Assembly (NCBI GenBank): GCA_019116245.1
Contig: DXCC01000004.1
Location: 1-64,000 of the forward strand
Length of the DNA stretch: 64,000 bases
From: Candidatus Tidjanibacter faecipullorum
Lineage (GTDB): Bacteria > Bacteroidota > Bacteroidia > Bacteroidales > Rikenellaceae
Reading direction: 5' to 3'
Shown: piece by piece, positions 10,198 through 20,443 of the stretch
How positions within the stretch are numbered: the stretch's first letter is position 1
How the letters are laid out: the number at the start of each line of letters is the position of its first letter
Program-made: the position numbers and the translations under genes
The notes under the pieces: model-generated
Databases searched by the model: none
Told to the model about the DNA's origin: nothing
What the model saw: the letters and a program-made list of their open reading frames with translations, nothing else

Positions 10198-11679
10198 TTA
10201 GTAGCTGCGGGCAAAGAGTACGCGGCGGTGCGACGGTTTGCCGGTCAGCATATCGACGCCCTCCTCGTCCACCGTATCGAACGGGATGCAGCGGATCGTC
10301 GCCTTGGTGCGCTCCTTGATCTCCAGTTCGGTTTCGGTCGTGCCGTCCCACGGAGCCAGTACGAAGCCGCCCTTCTCGTCGAGCACGCGCTCGAACTCCT
10401 CGAACGTATCCACCTTCGTAATCATCGAATCGCGGAACTTCAGCGCCTTGGCATAGATGTTCTCCTGCATGGCGGCCAGCTCCTTCTCGACGAAATCCTC
10501 GATGCCTTCGATCGGCACGGATTCCTTCTCCAGCGTATCGCGGCGCATCACCTCGGCGGTGCCGGCGGCCAGGTCGCGCGGACCGATCACGATGCGCACC
10601 GGGAAGCCCTTCAGTTCGTATTCGGCAAACTTGAAGCCCGAACGGACGTTGTCGCGGTCGTCGATCTTCACCGTGATGCCTTTCGCCTTCAGTTTCGCGG
10701 CGATGGTCTCCATTTCGGCCACCATGCGGCGCAGCTCCTCCTCGCCCTTGTAGATCGGGATCATGACCACCTGAGTCGGGGCCAGACGGGGCGGCAGCAC
10801 CAGACCGTTGTCGTCCGAGTGCGCCATGATGAGGGCACCCATCAGACGGGTCGAAACGCCCCACGAGGTAGCCCACACGTAGTCGAGCTTGCCGTCACGG
10901 CCGGCGAACTGCACGTCGAATGCCTTGGCGAAGTTCTGTCCCAGGAAGTGCGACGTACCGCTCTGGAGCGCCTTGCCGTCCTGCATGAGCGCCTCGATGG
11001 TGAAGGTTTCGTCGGCACCGGCGAAACGTTCGTTGGCCGTCTTGCGCCCCATGATGACCGGCAGGGCCATCCACTCGCGGGCGAAACGCTCATAGACGTT
11101 AATCATCTTGTTGGCCTCCTCGAGCGCCTGTTCGCGGGTCTCGTGGGCGGTGTGGCCCTCCTGCCAGAGGAACTCGGCCGTCCGCAGGAAGAGGCGGGTG
11201 CGCATCTCCCAGCGCACCACGTTGGCCCACTGGTTGATCAGGATGGGCAGGTCGCGGTAGGACTGGATCCAGTTCTTGTAGGTGTTCCAGATGATCGTCT
11301 CGGAGGTCGGACGCACGATCAGCTCCTCCTCGAGTTTGGCGTCGGGATCGACCACCACGCCGCCGTCGGGATTGTTCTTGAGGCGGTAGTGCGTCACCAC
11401 GGCACACTCTTTCGCGAAACCCTCCACGTGGTCGGCCTCCCGGCTGAAGAACGATTTGGGGATGAACAGCGGGAAATAGGCATTCACGTGACCCGTTTCC
11501 TTGAACATGTCGTCCAGCGCACGCTGCATCTTCTCCCAGATGGCATAGCCGTAGGGTTTGATGACCATACAGCCGCGCACGGCCGAACTCTCGGCCAGAC
11601 CGGCCTTCACAACCAGGTCGCTGTACCACTGCGAATAATTTTCCGCCCGACTGGTCAGCTCCTTCAACTCTTTCGCCAT
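10198..11679 (-). CDS. proS: Prolyl-tRNA synthetase
   Basis: [49 protein letters not shown]...[10 protein letters not shown]; internal ATG preferred to the ORF-track start. Confidence 0.95.
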   Translation of the reverse strand: MAKELKELTSRAENYSQWYSDLVVKAGLAESSAVRGCMVIKPYGYAIWEKMQRALDDMFKETGHVNAYFPLFIPKSFFSREADHVEGFAKECAVVTHYRLKNNPDGGVVVDPDAKLEEELIVRPTSETIIWNTYKNWIQSYRDLPILINQWANVVRWEMRTRLFLRTAEFLWQEGHTAHETREQALEEANKMINVYERFAREWMALPVIMGRKTANERFAGADETFTIEALMQDGKALQSGTSHFLGQNFAKAFDVQFAGRDGKLDYVWATSWGVSTRLMGALIMAHSDDNGLVLPPRLAPTQVVMIPIYKGEEELRRMVAEMETIAAKLKAKGITVKIDDRDNVRSGFKFAEYELKGFPVRIVIGPRDLAAGTAEVMRRDTLEKESVPIEGIEDFVEKELAAMQENIYAKALKFRDSMITKVDTFEEFERVLDEKGGFVLAPWDGTTETELEIKERTKATIRCIPFDTVDEEGVDMLTGKPSHRRVLFARSY

Positions 11680-12020
11680 AATCGTATATCTGAATGAATT
11701 ATAATCTTCGTATCTTTGCGGAGGACAAAGGTACTGAGAATCCCCGTAACTCCGCCCACCGGAGGCACAAAATATTCGTCCGCCCGTCCAGCGGCCCTGC
11801 GGCATGCTGACCGGCCGTTTCGGCCGTTTCACCGGACGGAAACGACAGCGACAGGGATGTTTGCGTATATTTGTCTTGAAGGGGTACACCGTCCTGACAC
11901 GGTGCCATGTTCCGGCGCGTCTTCCGCGCGGAAACGTCACCCCGGACGAAACAAAACCCCTTGCCGACACGTTTATTATGAAATATCCGGACCTGTGTCC
12001 GGCTGCAAAACCAACAGATC

Positions 12021-13382
12021 ATGAAAAAGACGATCGGAACCATAAGTGCCGCGCTGACCCTCCTGGCAGCCCCTCTCTTCGGCAGCTGCACGAGCACCCG
12101 TCAGACCGCGTCGGCATCCGTCTATTACGACGACATGTACGGAAGTTATGACCGCAAGGCCGCCGTGCGCGCCCAGGCCGAGCGCGAAGCCGCCATCCGC
12201 GCCGAAGCGGAAGCCCGACGCGCCCAGGCTACGGCCCTCCTGGCCGACACCGACACCCAGACCCGCACCGTCTCCGCGACGGACGGCATCGTGCTGGAAC
12301 CGCTGCAGCCGCAGCAGGACAGCTACGTGGAGGGATACGTGGACGGCTACGAGAGCGGCTACCAGCGCAAACTGTCCATGTTCGAAGATCCCTACTATGT
12401 CCGTCCGGCCAGCTACTATAACTATTACTACGACACGGCCTATTTCCTGGACGGCATCTACGGTCCGGGCTACTACGACGTCTCCCTCGTGGCAGGCAAT
12501 CTGGTTGTGACGCCCGTCTATCTGACGCCGTGGAACAACTGGGGCTTCTGGGGCTCGCCCTACTACTGGTGGTCGCCGGGCTTCTACTTCGGCAGCTACT
12601 ATTCGCCCTATTGGGGTTGGGGCTGGAACTGGGGCTTCAACTGGTACTGGGGCTGGGACTACTGGTATCCCCACTATGCTCCCTACCCGCCGCACCACCA
12701 CGGCCCGTACTACTCCTACCGTCCCCACTCGAGTACCAACAGCAGCTACCGCTACGGCTCCTCGGCATCGTCGCGCTATGCCTCCTCGTCGACCCGCCGC
12801 GGCAGTTCGGCCAGCACAAGTGTCCGCACGGGCAGCAGCAGCTCCTACAGAGGCAGCAGCTCCTACCGGGGCAGTTCCGTCTCCTCGTCCCAGCGCGTAG
12901 GTTCGTCGACCGCCACCTCCGTACGGGGCTCCTCGTCGACCACTTCCTCGCGCGGCAACTACAACACCACGGGCGGCCGTCAGAACACGACGGGCATCCG
13001 GGGCACCTCCTCGTCGGGCCGCGGCACGGGCATCAGCTCTTCGGGCCGCACCACCTCCGGCAGCAGCTACCGCACGCCCACCACGTCGCGCCCCTCGGGC
13101 AACAACTACCGTACCCCGAGCACCTCGACCAGCATCCGGGGCAGCTATTCGACCCCGAGCCGAAGCACCTCGTCGGGCTATTCGCGCAGCACGACCAGCA
13201 CGCCGTCCCGTTCGACCAGCACCTACTCGCCGAGCCGCTCCACGTCGACCATGTCGCCGAGCCGCAGCACTTCGCGAAGCAGTTACAGCACCCCCAGCCG
13301 GTCGTCGAGCAGCTCTTTCAGCTCGCCTTCGCGTTCGGGCGGTGTAAGCTCCTCCTCGCGTTCGGGCAGCAGCCGCCGATAA
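12021..13382 (+). CDS. Low-complexity lipoprotein: W/Y/G-rich core and Ser/Thr/Arg-rich repetitive tail
   Basis: MKKTIGTISAALTLLAAPLFGSC lipobox; WGFWGSPYYWWSPGFYFGSYYSPYWGWGWNWGFNWYWGWDYWYP; PSRSTSTYSPSRSTSTMSPSRSTSR. Confidence 0.8.
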   Translation: MKKTIGTISAALTLLAAPLFGSCTSTRQTASASVYYDDMYGSYDRKAAVRAQAEREAAIRAEAEARRAQATALLADTDTQTRTVSATDGIVLEPLQPQQDSYVEGYVDGYESGYQRKLSMFEDPYYVRPASYYNYYYDTAYFLDGIYGPGYYDVSLVAGNLVVTPVYLTPWNNWGFWGSPYYWWSPGFYFGSYYSPYWGWGWNWGFNWYWGWDYWYPHYAPYPPHHHGPYYSYRPHSSTNSSYRYGSSASSRYASSSTRRGSSASTSVRTGSSSSYRGSSSYRGSSVSSSQRVGSSTATSVRGSSSTTSSRGNYNTTGGRQNTTGIRGTSSSGRGTGISSSGRTTSGSSYRTPTTSRPSGNNYRTPSTSTSIRGSYSTPSRSTSSGYSRSTTSTPSRSTSTYSPSRSTSTMSPSRSTSRSSYSTPSRSSSSSFSSPSRSGGVSSSSRSGSSRR

Positions 13383-13433
13383 CCTGCGGCTGACCTTCTT
13401 CACCGTTCCACCAACCGATCTACTTTCACCGTC

Positions 13434-15071
13434 ATGAAAACCATCCGAAGATTCGCCATAACGCTGGCCCTTGCGGCCGCGGCCGCCCTGCCCTCCCGGG
13501 CCCAGAACAACACCTACACGCAGGGGGGCATCCTGCTGGCCTCGGGCAGCTTCACCCCGCTGGACATGATGCGCAACGCCCGCAACGACTACTCGTTCAC
13601 CACGGCCCGCGTCAGCGCCATGGGCGGCGCCTTCACGGCCCTGGGCGGCGACCTGGCCTCGCTCGACATCAACCCGGCCGGCATCGGCATGTCGCAACAC
13701 TTCGTGCTCGGCCTCTCGGCAGGCATGACCTTCTCGCGTGGCAACAACGAACTGGCCTCCCGGACCGCCACCTCCTCGCGCTTCACGTTCAACAACGCCG
13801 GCATGATCCTGCCCTGGGTGCGCAGCAACAACGGCCGGGTATGCTTCAACGTGGGATTCTCCTACAACAGGACGGACGACTTCAACTTCGGCGGCAACAT
13901 CCGCCTGCCCCAGGTGCAGGGCGGCTCGCTGCTGAACGTCTTCCAATTGCAGCTCAACGGCCTTTACAGCGGATGGAAAGGCATCTCCGAACAGGCGCTG
14001 AAAGATGATCCGTTCAACAATACGGACATCTTCATCGACGAATGGGGTGCGGTGCTGGGCTACCAGTCGGGGCTCTTCCAGGCCACGGGCGACGGCACCT
14101 ACGCACTGAACGCCCTGCCGTCCAACGCCACCTTCACCCCCTCGCTCAACTACCAGAGCACGGGATCGGTCGGTGAATACAACATCGCCGGCGGATTCAA
14201 CTTCAGCAACGTGGTCTATTTCGGCTTCGATCTGGGCTTCCAGAGCATTGCCCAGAACATGTGGCTCTCCTACACCGAGGAGTATACCGGAGCGCCGTCC
14301 CTCAACCGGATGAGCTACTCGCAGCGCATCCGTGCCAACGGTACGAGCTTCAACATCAAGCTGGGCGCCATCATCCGCCCGATCCCCTCGCTGCGCATCG
14401 GCATCGCCTACCACAGTCCGAACTTCACCTCCCTCTACAAGGACTACATGGCCAGCATGGAGACCCTCCGGCCCGGACAGAGCACCACGTCGGTGTTCAA
14501 CACCCTCCAGACCACCTACCTCTACGAATACCAGACTCCCTCGCGCCTGTTGCTCGGTGCGGCCTATACGCTGGGCAGCCGCGTAGCCCTCTCCTTCGAC
14601 TACGAACGGGTCTGGTATAACGGCATGCGCTACACGAGCGAAAGCTACGCCGTGCAGGAGTCCTTCCGGTCGGAGATCCGCAGCCTCTACCGCGCGGCCA
14701 ACAACTTCCGCGTCGGCGTGGAGGTGAAGCCCATCCCCTCGATCGCCCTGCGTGCCGGTTATGCCTACTACGATTCGCCGATCAAGGAGCGGGACGAGGA
14801 GGGCAATCCCGTCATCTTCAATGACATCTTCACCACCTCCTCGCACCACGTCTCGGCCGGTGTGGGCTTCTGGCTGGGTCCGGCCACGACGCTCGACCTC
14901 ACCTACGTCTACAGCCGCTACCGGGTAGCTCCCTTCGGCCTCTACTACTACGAAGGTGCGGCCCGCCTGCCCGAAGGCACGGTCAACCAGGTCACCTTCA
15001 CCCCCGGCGACGTACCGGCCGGCGTGCTCAACCGCCACTCGGCCATCCTGACCCTCAGCTTTCTGTTCTGA
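13434..15071 (+). CDS. Outer membrane transport protein, OmpP1/FadL-like beta-barrel
   Basis: Signal peptide, SARVSAMGGAFTALGGDLASLDINPAGIGM motif, aromatic C-terminus LSFLF. Confidence 0.8.
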   Translation: MKTIRRFAITLALAAAAALPSRAQNNTYTQGGILLASGSFTPLDMMRNARNDYSFTTARVSAMGGAFTALGGDLASLDINPAGIGMSQHFVLGLSAGMTFSRGNNELASRTATSSRFTFNNAGMILPWVRSNNGRVCFNVGFSYNRTDDFNFGGNIRLPQVQGGSLLNVFQLQLNGLYSGWKGISEQALKDDPFNNTDIFIDEWGAVLGYQSGLFQATGDGTYALNALPSNATFTPSLNYQSTGSVGEYNIAGGFNFSNVVYFGFDLGFQSIAQNMWLSYTEEYTGAPSLNRMSYSQRIRANGTSFNIKLGAIIRPIPSLRIGIAYHSPNFTSLYKDYMASMETLRPGQSTTSVFNTLQTTYLYEYQTPSRLLLGAAYTLGSRVALSFDYERVWYNGMRYTSESYAVQESFRSEIRSLYRAANNFRVGVEVKPIPSIALRAGYAYYDSPIKERDEEGNPVIFNDIFTTSSHHVSAGVGFWLGPATTLDLTYVYSRYRVAPFGLYYYEGAARLPEGTVNQVTFTPGDVPAGVLNRHSAILTLSFLF

Positions 15072-15086
15072 TTTCCCAACCATCCC

Positions 15087-15120
15087 ATGCCTCCGCCGCG
15101 GCGGAGGCATGTTGTTTTTC
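15087..15120 (+). terminator. Rho-independent terminator after the OmpP1/FadL-like gene
   Basis: CATGCCTCCGCCGCGGCGGAGGCATG followed by TTGTTTTT. Confidence 0.75.
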
Positions 15121-15132
15121 ATTCCGACCCGC

Positions 15133-15897
15133 ATGCCCCGTTACCTGATTCCGCTGCTGATTCTGCTGCTGGCGGGCAGCCTTTGCCCGGCTGCCGCCCA
15201 GGAACCGGAACTCCGCCTGGATCCGTTCTCCGAAGCCGCCCCGCGCACCGAGGAGCCGCAGCAACCGCAAGAGCCACAAGCGTCACAGGAGCCCCGCCCG
15301 GCCCAGCCCGAACGGCAGGCCACGCCCTGGCGCTGGGGCATCACCGCCGGCTACCAGCACACGTCGGTCAACTGGCTGATCGCCGCCGCCGACTTCTCGA
15401 TCAACATGCATGACCAGGTGCGCAGCCACCCCGGCTTCACGGTCGGGTTCAACGCCTCGCTGCCCTTCGGTGCGGTGTGGTCGTTCGACACGGGCGCCAA
15501 CCTCTCCATGTGGGGATTCGGATACAGCGGCGCCGGAGTCACCCTCAACGCCACCCAGTATGCGTTGAGCGTTCCCCTGCTGATTACCTTCTTCGAGAGC
15601 AACGCCCGCATTCCCGTCTTCCTGCAGGCGGGCATCCAGGCCGGGCTCACGCTCTTCGGCACCCAACGTCTGGATGCCGCCTGGGCCGACAGTCTGGACC
15701 GCCGGTCGCCCTTCTCCGCAGCCTCCTGCGGCGTGGTGCTGGGCATCGGCTATGCCGGTTTCACCTTCCAGTTCATCCAGAATTTCACAAACGCCTGGAG
15801 CAGCCCGTTCCGCAGCCTGTGGGAACAGCAGACCGGCCAAACGCTCGTCAATCAGCTCCAGCGCGCCTACTGCCTGACCTACACCTACTGGTTCTGA
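15133..15897 (+). CDS. Predicted outer-membrane beta-barrel, function unknown
   Basis: MPRYLIPLLILLLAGSLCPAAAQ signal peptide, alternating hydrophobic strands, C-terminal aromatic TYWF. Confidence 0.55.
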   Translation: MPRYLIPLLILLLAGSLCPAAAQEPELRLDPFSEAAPRTEEPQQPQEPQASQEPRPAQPERQATPWRWGITAGYQHTSVNWLIAAADFSINMHDQVRSHPGFTVGFNASLPFGAVWSFDTGANLSMWGFGYSGAGVTLNATQYALSVPLLITFFESNARIPVFLQAGIQAGLTLFGTQRLDAAWADSLDRRSPFSAASCGVVLGIGYAGFTFQFIQNFTNAWSSPFRSLWEQQTGQTLVNQLQRAYCLTYTYWF

Positions 15898-16787
15898 CGG
15901 GCAGGCCGTTCGCTCCGGTGGCGATAGGCCAGCGGGGAGAGTCCCATCTGTTTTTTGAAGAATTTGCCAAAGGCGGCCTGATCCGAGAAGCGAAGGTCGT
16001 CGGCAATCTGTTTGACCGGCCGGTCGGTGCTGTCCAGCCAGTAGCGCGCCTCGATGAGGAGCATGGTGGCTATGTGGCCGTTGACCGTATTGTGGGAAAC
16101 CTGCCGCACGATACGCGACAGATAGGCCGTCGAAACGCACAGCTGCCCCGCATAGAAGGCAATGCCGTGCTCCTCGCGGTAATGCTCCGCCAGCAACTGG
16201 CGGAAACGGTGGTAGAGTTCCACGCTGTGGGCCATCCGGCCGGTCCGGACACTGCCCCGCAGTCGCAGCGCCGCCGCCACCTTCAACATCAAAAAATCGG
16301 TCAGATAACGCACCATGCCGTTGCGGTGGAGCTGCACATCGCCAATCGTGTCGTAGAGGTCGATCGTGCGGCGCACCGCAACGCTCTCCGCCTCGTCGAG
16401 TTCCAGCACGGGCGAGCCGAATTCGGCCATGTGGGCGATCAGCTGATTGTACACGTGGGCATTGGTCGGCAGGCTATCGAAAAAATCGGGAGCCATGGCC
16501 AGTCCTACCGCCCGGAATCCGGCGTCGACGCGCTCCAGAGCCACGACCATGCTGGGAGTAAGAAAGGCCAGCGACCGGGGCCCGATCGCCCGGGTCCGGT
16601 AATTGACCGACAGGGCTGCGATTCCGTCCATGACCAGCAGCAGATAGAATGCGCCGGACAACATGCGGACCCTAACCGGCGTCGGATCCGGCTCACCATG
16701 CATGACAATGGTCAGCACATCGTTGTCCAGCAGCCGTTTGGCGTGGCCGTCGCGGCTGATGCGTTGAAAAAGCGTGTCGTTCTCCAT
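15885..16787 (-). CDS. AraC family transcriptional regulator
   Basis: C-terminal double HTH: GQLCVSTAYLSRIVRQVSHNTVNGHI...VKQIADDLRFSDQAAFGKFFKKQMGLSPLAYR; stop overlaps the convergent upstream gene. Confidence 0.88.
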   Translation of the reverse strand: MENDTLFQRISRDGHAKRLLDNDVLTIVMHGEPDPTPVRVRMLSGAFYLLLVMDGIAALSVNYRTRAIGPRSLAFLTPSMVVALERVDAGFRAVGLAMAPDFFDSLPTNAHVYNQLIAHMAEFGSPVLELDEAESVAVRRTIDLYDTIGDVQLHRNGMVRYLTDFLMLKVAAALRLRGSVRTGRMAHSVELYHRFRQLLAEHYREEHGIAFYAGQLCVSTAYLSRIVRQVSHNTVNGHIATMLLIEARYWLDSTDRPVKQIADDLRFSDQAAFGKFFKKQMGLSPLAYRHRSERPARQNQ

Positions 16788-16924
16788 CTCCGTTCCGTTT
16801 GTATGACCGATGGAACAAAGATACGATCGGTTTCGTATTTGACCAATTTTCGTCGGTTCCGGTCGAAGGAATTTCCGCCCGCCGGAGCGATCTTTGCGGC
16901 GGATTTTTTCACGCGACAAAAGAG

Positions 16925-17590
16925 ATGAAATCGAAACGGGAATATATTCGCAGATACGTTTTACTGACCTTCGCCCTGTTCGTCAACGCCCTCGGCGTTG
17001 CCTTCATCACGAAAGCCACGCTGGGCACCTCGCCCATCTCCAGCCTGCCCTACGTGTTGAGCATCTTCACGCGCTTCACGCTGGGCGAGTTCACCTTCAT
17101 CCAGAATTTCATTTTCATCCTGATCGAGGTGGCCCTGATGGGATGGCAGGGCTTCCGCAACCGGTACAACGAGGTACTGGTGCAGATTCCGATCGTGCTT
17201 TTCTTCAGCTATTCGATTGACGTCTGCATGACCCTCCTCTACGACATGCTGCCCACGACCTATTTCAGCCGGGTCGTCGATCTGGGCATCGGATGCGTCA
17301 TCCTGGCCATCGGCATCGGCTGGTCCGTCAAGGCCAACGTGGCCATGAACCCCGGCGAATATGTCGTCCAGCTGATCGCCCAACGGGTCAACAAGGAATT
17401 CGGCTTCGTGAAGCTGTGCTTCGACTGCACGCTGGTTCTTTTGGCCTGCGCCGTTTCCCTGCTCTTCATGCACTCGGTCAACGGCATCCGGGAGGGAACG
17501 ATCATCGCCGCCCTGCTGGTCGGCCCCATCGTCCATTTTCTCTACCCCTGCTGGCGGCTGTTCGACAAATGGCTGCTTGCCAAAGCCTAA
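16925..17590 (+). CDS. YczE/YitT-type integral membrane protein (DUF6198-like)
   Basis: MKSKREYIRRYVLLTFALFVNALGVAFITKATLGTSPISSLPYVLS; multiple TM segments; divergent from the AraC gene. Confidence 0.75.
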   Translation: MKSKREYIRRYVLLTFALFVNALGVAFITKATLGTSPISSLPYVLSIFTRFTLGEFTFIQNFIFILIEVALMGWQGFRNRYNEVLVQIPIVLFFSYSIDVCMTLLYDMLPTTYFSRVVDLGIGCVILAIGIGWSVKANVAMNPGEYVVQLIAQRVNKEFGFVKLCFDCTLVLLACAVSLLFMHSVNGIREGTIIAALLVGPIVHFLYPCWRLFDKWLLAKA

Positions 17591-17603
17591 TCCGACCGGC
17601 CGT

Positions 17604-18314
17604 TCACACCCGGCCGTCACGCATCCGGGCCACTGTCCGCGGTGAGGAGAGTTCACGCACCGCATCACGCCCGATCCACCGCGCCGAGCGCACGTCGGAG
17701 GCGGCCAACCGCTCCGCCACATTCAGCGCCATCTCCCGAAAGTCCGGACCCCGCTTCCCTATCTGACGCAGGGCCCAGTTCACCGCCTTTTTCACGAAAT
17801 TGCGATCATCGTCGGCATACCGTGCGACAAGGCGCAGCCACCCGGCTGCCTCGTCGGCCGTCACCGTCCGATCGTGTACGGCCAGCGCCGCCATCAGTAC
17901 AAATCCCGTGCGGCGCACATATTCGCGCCCGTCGGCCACGTAGCGGCCGATCGCTTCGCGCACGAAGGAGGTCCGCCAGAACAGGTTGCCGCAACACTGG
18001 TCACAGAGATCCCACGAATCAAACGCCTCGACCCACGCATCCATCTGCTGCGGGGTCAGTTGCCGCGGATCGGCCATCATGCCCGCCAGGATGCGGGCTT
18101 CGTGCCACCCGGTATGCCACAGCGCCAGCGCCACGTCGTGCCGTCCACGCCAGTCCCTGGCCTTCTGCCGCAACACGGGAACCGGAATGCCGAACGCCCG
18201 GTCGTTACGAATGCCGAAGCGTGCCAAGCCTTCCCTCCGCCCTTCGTCCCGCAGGGACTCCATCCAGGCCACCAGAGCGGCCACGGCCCGTTCGGTCTCC
18301 GATCCGGCCGTCAT
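17604..18314 (-). CDS. AlkD-like DNA alkylation repair protein
   Basis: LARFGIRNDRAFGIPVPVLRQKARDWRGRHDVALALWHTGWHEARILAGMM...SWDLCDQ. Confidence 0.85.
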   Translation of the reverse strand: MTAGSETERAVAALVAWMESLRDEGRREGLARFGIRNDRAFGIPVPVLRQKARDWRGRHDVALALWHTGWHEARILAGMMADPRQLTPQQMDAWVEAFDSWDLCDQCCGNLFWRTSFVREAIGRYVADGREYVRRTGFVLMAALAVHDRTVTADEAAGWLRLVARYADDDRNFVKKAVNWALRQIGKRGPDFREMALNVAERLAASDVRSARWIGRDAVRELSSPRTVARMRDGRV

Positions 18315-18934
18315 CGTTCCTCCTCCCCGGATACCAGTCCGAGCTGTCGGCGCACCGCGTCGCACCCCGCCCCGTCGGGCCGGAACGTACAGGTCCGGAA
18401 ACCGAGCCGGGCCGCCGCCTCCGTATTGGAAGGCTTGTCGTCCACAAACAGCGTCTGCCCGGGCACCACGCCGTAGCGTTCGCCCAGCAGCGCGAAGATG
18501 CGCGGATCGGGTTTGGCCAGATGCACCCGGCTGGAGATGACCAGCCCGTCGAAGTGACGGAGCACATCGAGCCGTTCCACATAGGTCATGAACTCCTCCG
18601 GCATGTTCGACAGGACATACAGGCCGTATCCGGCCTCGTCCAGCTCGCCGATCAGTTCCACCGTCTCGTCGAACGGGTCGAACAGCGCCATCAGCCGGTC
18701 GAGCCGGGCCGCCGCCTGCTCGAGGGAAAGGCCGTGCTCGTCGGCCACGGCCCGCACCACCTCCGCGCGCGAGGCGGTTCCCAGATCGTAACGCCGCCAG
18801 TAGTCGGGAAACGGCCGGTCGCCCTGCAGGAAACCGAACTCGTCCAGGCCGCCTCCGGCCCGGTCGTATCCGCGTCCGATGACCACGCCGCCCAGATCGA
18901 AGACGACGTTCCTTATCTTTTCTTCCTGTGCCAT
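18311..18934 (-). CDS. HAD family hydrolase
   Basis: NVVFDLGGVVIGRG...YVLSNMPEEF...KPDPRIF...LFVDDKPSN; ATGA overlap with the AlkD-like gene. Confidence 0.9.
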   Translation of the reverse strand: MAQEEKIRNVVFDLGGVVIGRGYDRAGGGLDEFGFLQGDRPFPDYWRRYDLGTASRAEVVRAVADEHGLSLEQAAARLDRLMALFDPFDETVELIGELDEAGYGLYVLSNMPEEFMTYVERLDVLRHFDGLVISSRVHLAKPDPRIFALLGERYGVVPGQTLFVDDKPSNTEAAARLGFRTCTFRPDGAGCDAVRRQLGLVSGEEER

Positions 18935-19048
18935 GATGCAAAGTCAATTTTTTCCGTCCACAAAGATAGCGCGGATTCGCAGTTCGGCACGATTTTCGCT
19001 ATCTTCGTTGTATCGGACAAGCGCTTTCCGTCCAAACCCCGCACCCGT

Positions 19049-20260
19049 ATGAAACTACTCCGCCTCTTTCACAATTTCGGCATCGAAAACCCCAATCTCG
19101 TCGAATTTCTGGATGTCGTTTTCACGATGCTCGTCGTCGGCCTCATCGGCTGGATCGTCTACATCGTCGCCAAGAAATACCTGCCCCGGCTGATCCGCCG
19201 CATCGTGGGTGCCTCGCGCAGCCACTGGAGCACCTGGCTCCTCGACCAGACCTTCTTCAACCGGCTGGGCGGCCTCATCGTACCGATCATCCTGCGCACG
19301 GGCATCTCCTCGGCCAGCTGGCACTACATGTGGATCTTCGACCGGATCGTCGACATCTGGATCGTCATTGCTGCCGGCCTGCTCATCACCTCGCTGATGA
19401 ACGGCATCAACCGCGTCTACGAACACATCGCCAGCGTCAAGGACAAGCCCGTCAAGATCATCACCCAGGTAATTACCATCGTGATCTGGTGCGCCATCGT
19501 GCTCATCATCGTCAGCATCATCACCCGCGAGCGGCTGACCGTTCTGCTGGGCGGTCTGACCGCCTTCGCCGCCGTGCTGATGCTGGTCTTCAAGGACCCC
19601 ATCCTCGGCTTCGTGGCGGGCGTCCAGCTCAGCTCCAACAACATGATGCGGCTGGGCGACTGGATCGTGGTACCGGGTAGCGACGCGGACGGCAATGTCA
19701 CGGAGATCGGCCTGACCACCGTCAAGGTTCAGAACTGGGACAAGACCATCACGACCATCCCCACCTACAACCTCGTTTCCCAGCCGTTCACCAACTGGCG
19801 CGGCATGGAGGAGTCGGGCGGCCGGCGCATCAAGCGCTCGGTCAACATCGACGTTGCCTCGATCCGCTACCTCAACGAAAACGACCTGGCCATTCTCAAG
19901 GGCTCCGAACTGCTCCACGACTACATCACGCAGCGGCTGGCCGAACTGGAGGCCTACAACGCCAACCGTGCCAGCCATCTGGACAAGCGGCAGCTCACCA
20001 ACATCGGCACCTTCCGCGAATACCTGAACCAGTGGCTCGACAACAACCCCGACATCAACCAGGAGATGACCCACATGGTGCGCCAGCTCCAGCCCGGCCC
20101 GACCGGACTGCCGCTGGAGATCTACTGCTTCTCGGTCCAGCAGTCGTGGATCCCCTACGAGGAGGTACAAGCCAACATCTTCGACCATGTCTATGCCGTC
20201 ATGCCCCTTTTCGGGCTGAAGGCGTTCGAGTATGCCGGCACGCTCGTCCCGGAACAGTAG
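19049..20260 (+). CDS. MscS family mechanosensitive ion channel
   Basis: TM helices then LTAFAAVLMLVFKDPILGFVAGVQLSSNNMMRLGDWIVVPGSDADGNVTEIGLTTVKVQNWDKTITTIPTYNLVSQPFTNW. Confidence 0.92.
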   Translation: MKLLRLFHNFGIENPNLVEFLDVVFTMLVVGLIGWIVYIVAKKYLPRLIRRIVGASRSHWSTWLLDQTFFNRLGGLIVPIILRTGISSASWHYMWIFDRIVDIWIVIAAGLLITSLMNGINRVYEHIASVKDKPVKIITQVITIVIWCAIVLIIVSIITRERLTVLLGGLTAFAAVLMLVFKDPILGFVAGVQLSSNNMMRLGDWIVVPGSDADGNVTEIGLTTVKVQNWDKTITTIPTYNLVSQPFTNWRGMEESGGRRIKRSVNIDVASIRYLNENDLAILKGSELLHDYITQRLAELEAYNANRASHLDKRQLTNIGTFREYLNQWLDNNPDINQEMTHMVRQLQPGPTGLPLEIYCFSVQQSWIPYEEVQANIFDHVYAVMPLFGLKAFEYAGTLVPEQ

Positions 20261-20321
20261 CTCCGACGCGAAAGCATCACACAAATCGGCCGACAAATGG
20301 CGAACCGACAACAGAAATGAT

Positions 20322-20329
20322 TAAATTTG
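20322..20329 (+). promoter_or_regulatory. -7 element TAAATTTG upstream of the acyl-CoA ligase
   Basis: Matches TAnnTTTG. Confidence 0.4.
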
Positions 20330-20443
20330 CGTTATACAAATGAGCGGACAGCGACCGGCAACCGCTGTTCTCCGCGCGGGTCGGAACCTTACCCGGAAAG
20401 TTCCGCACGACCCGCATCCGACAATGCCACTTATTCCCGTTCT

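Noticed and set aside
11976-15134. 1052-aa minus-strand ORF opposite the low-complexity lipoprotein and OmpP1 genes
   Set aside because: Antisense shadow; contains long A/R/G runs that mirror the Ser/Thr-rich repeats.
17642-19048. N-terminal extension of the MscS ORF (872 aa version)
   Set aside because: The extension overlaps the minus-strand AlkD-like and HAD genes and is Pro/Arg/Ser junk; true start is ATG 19049.
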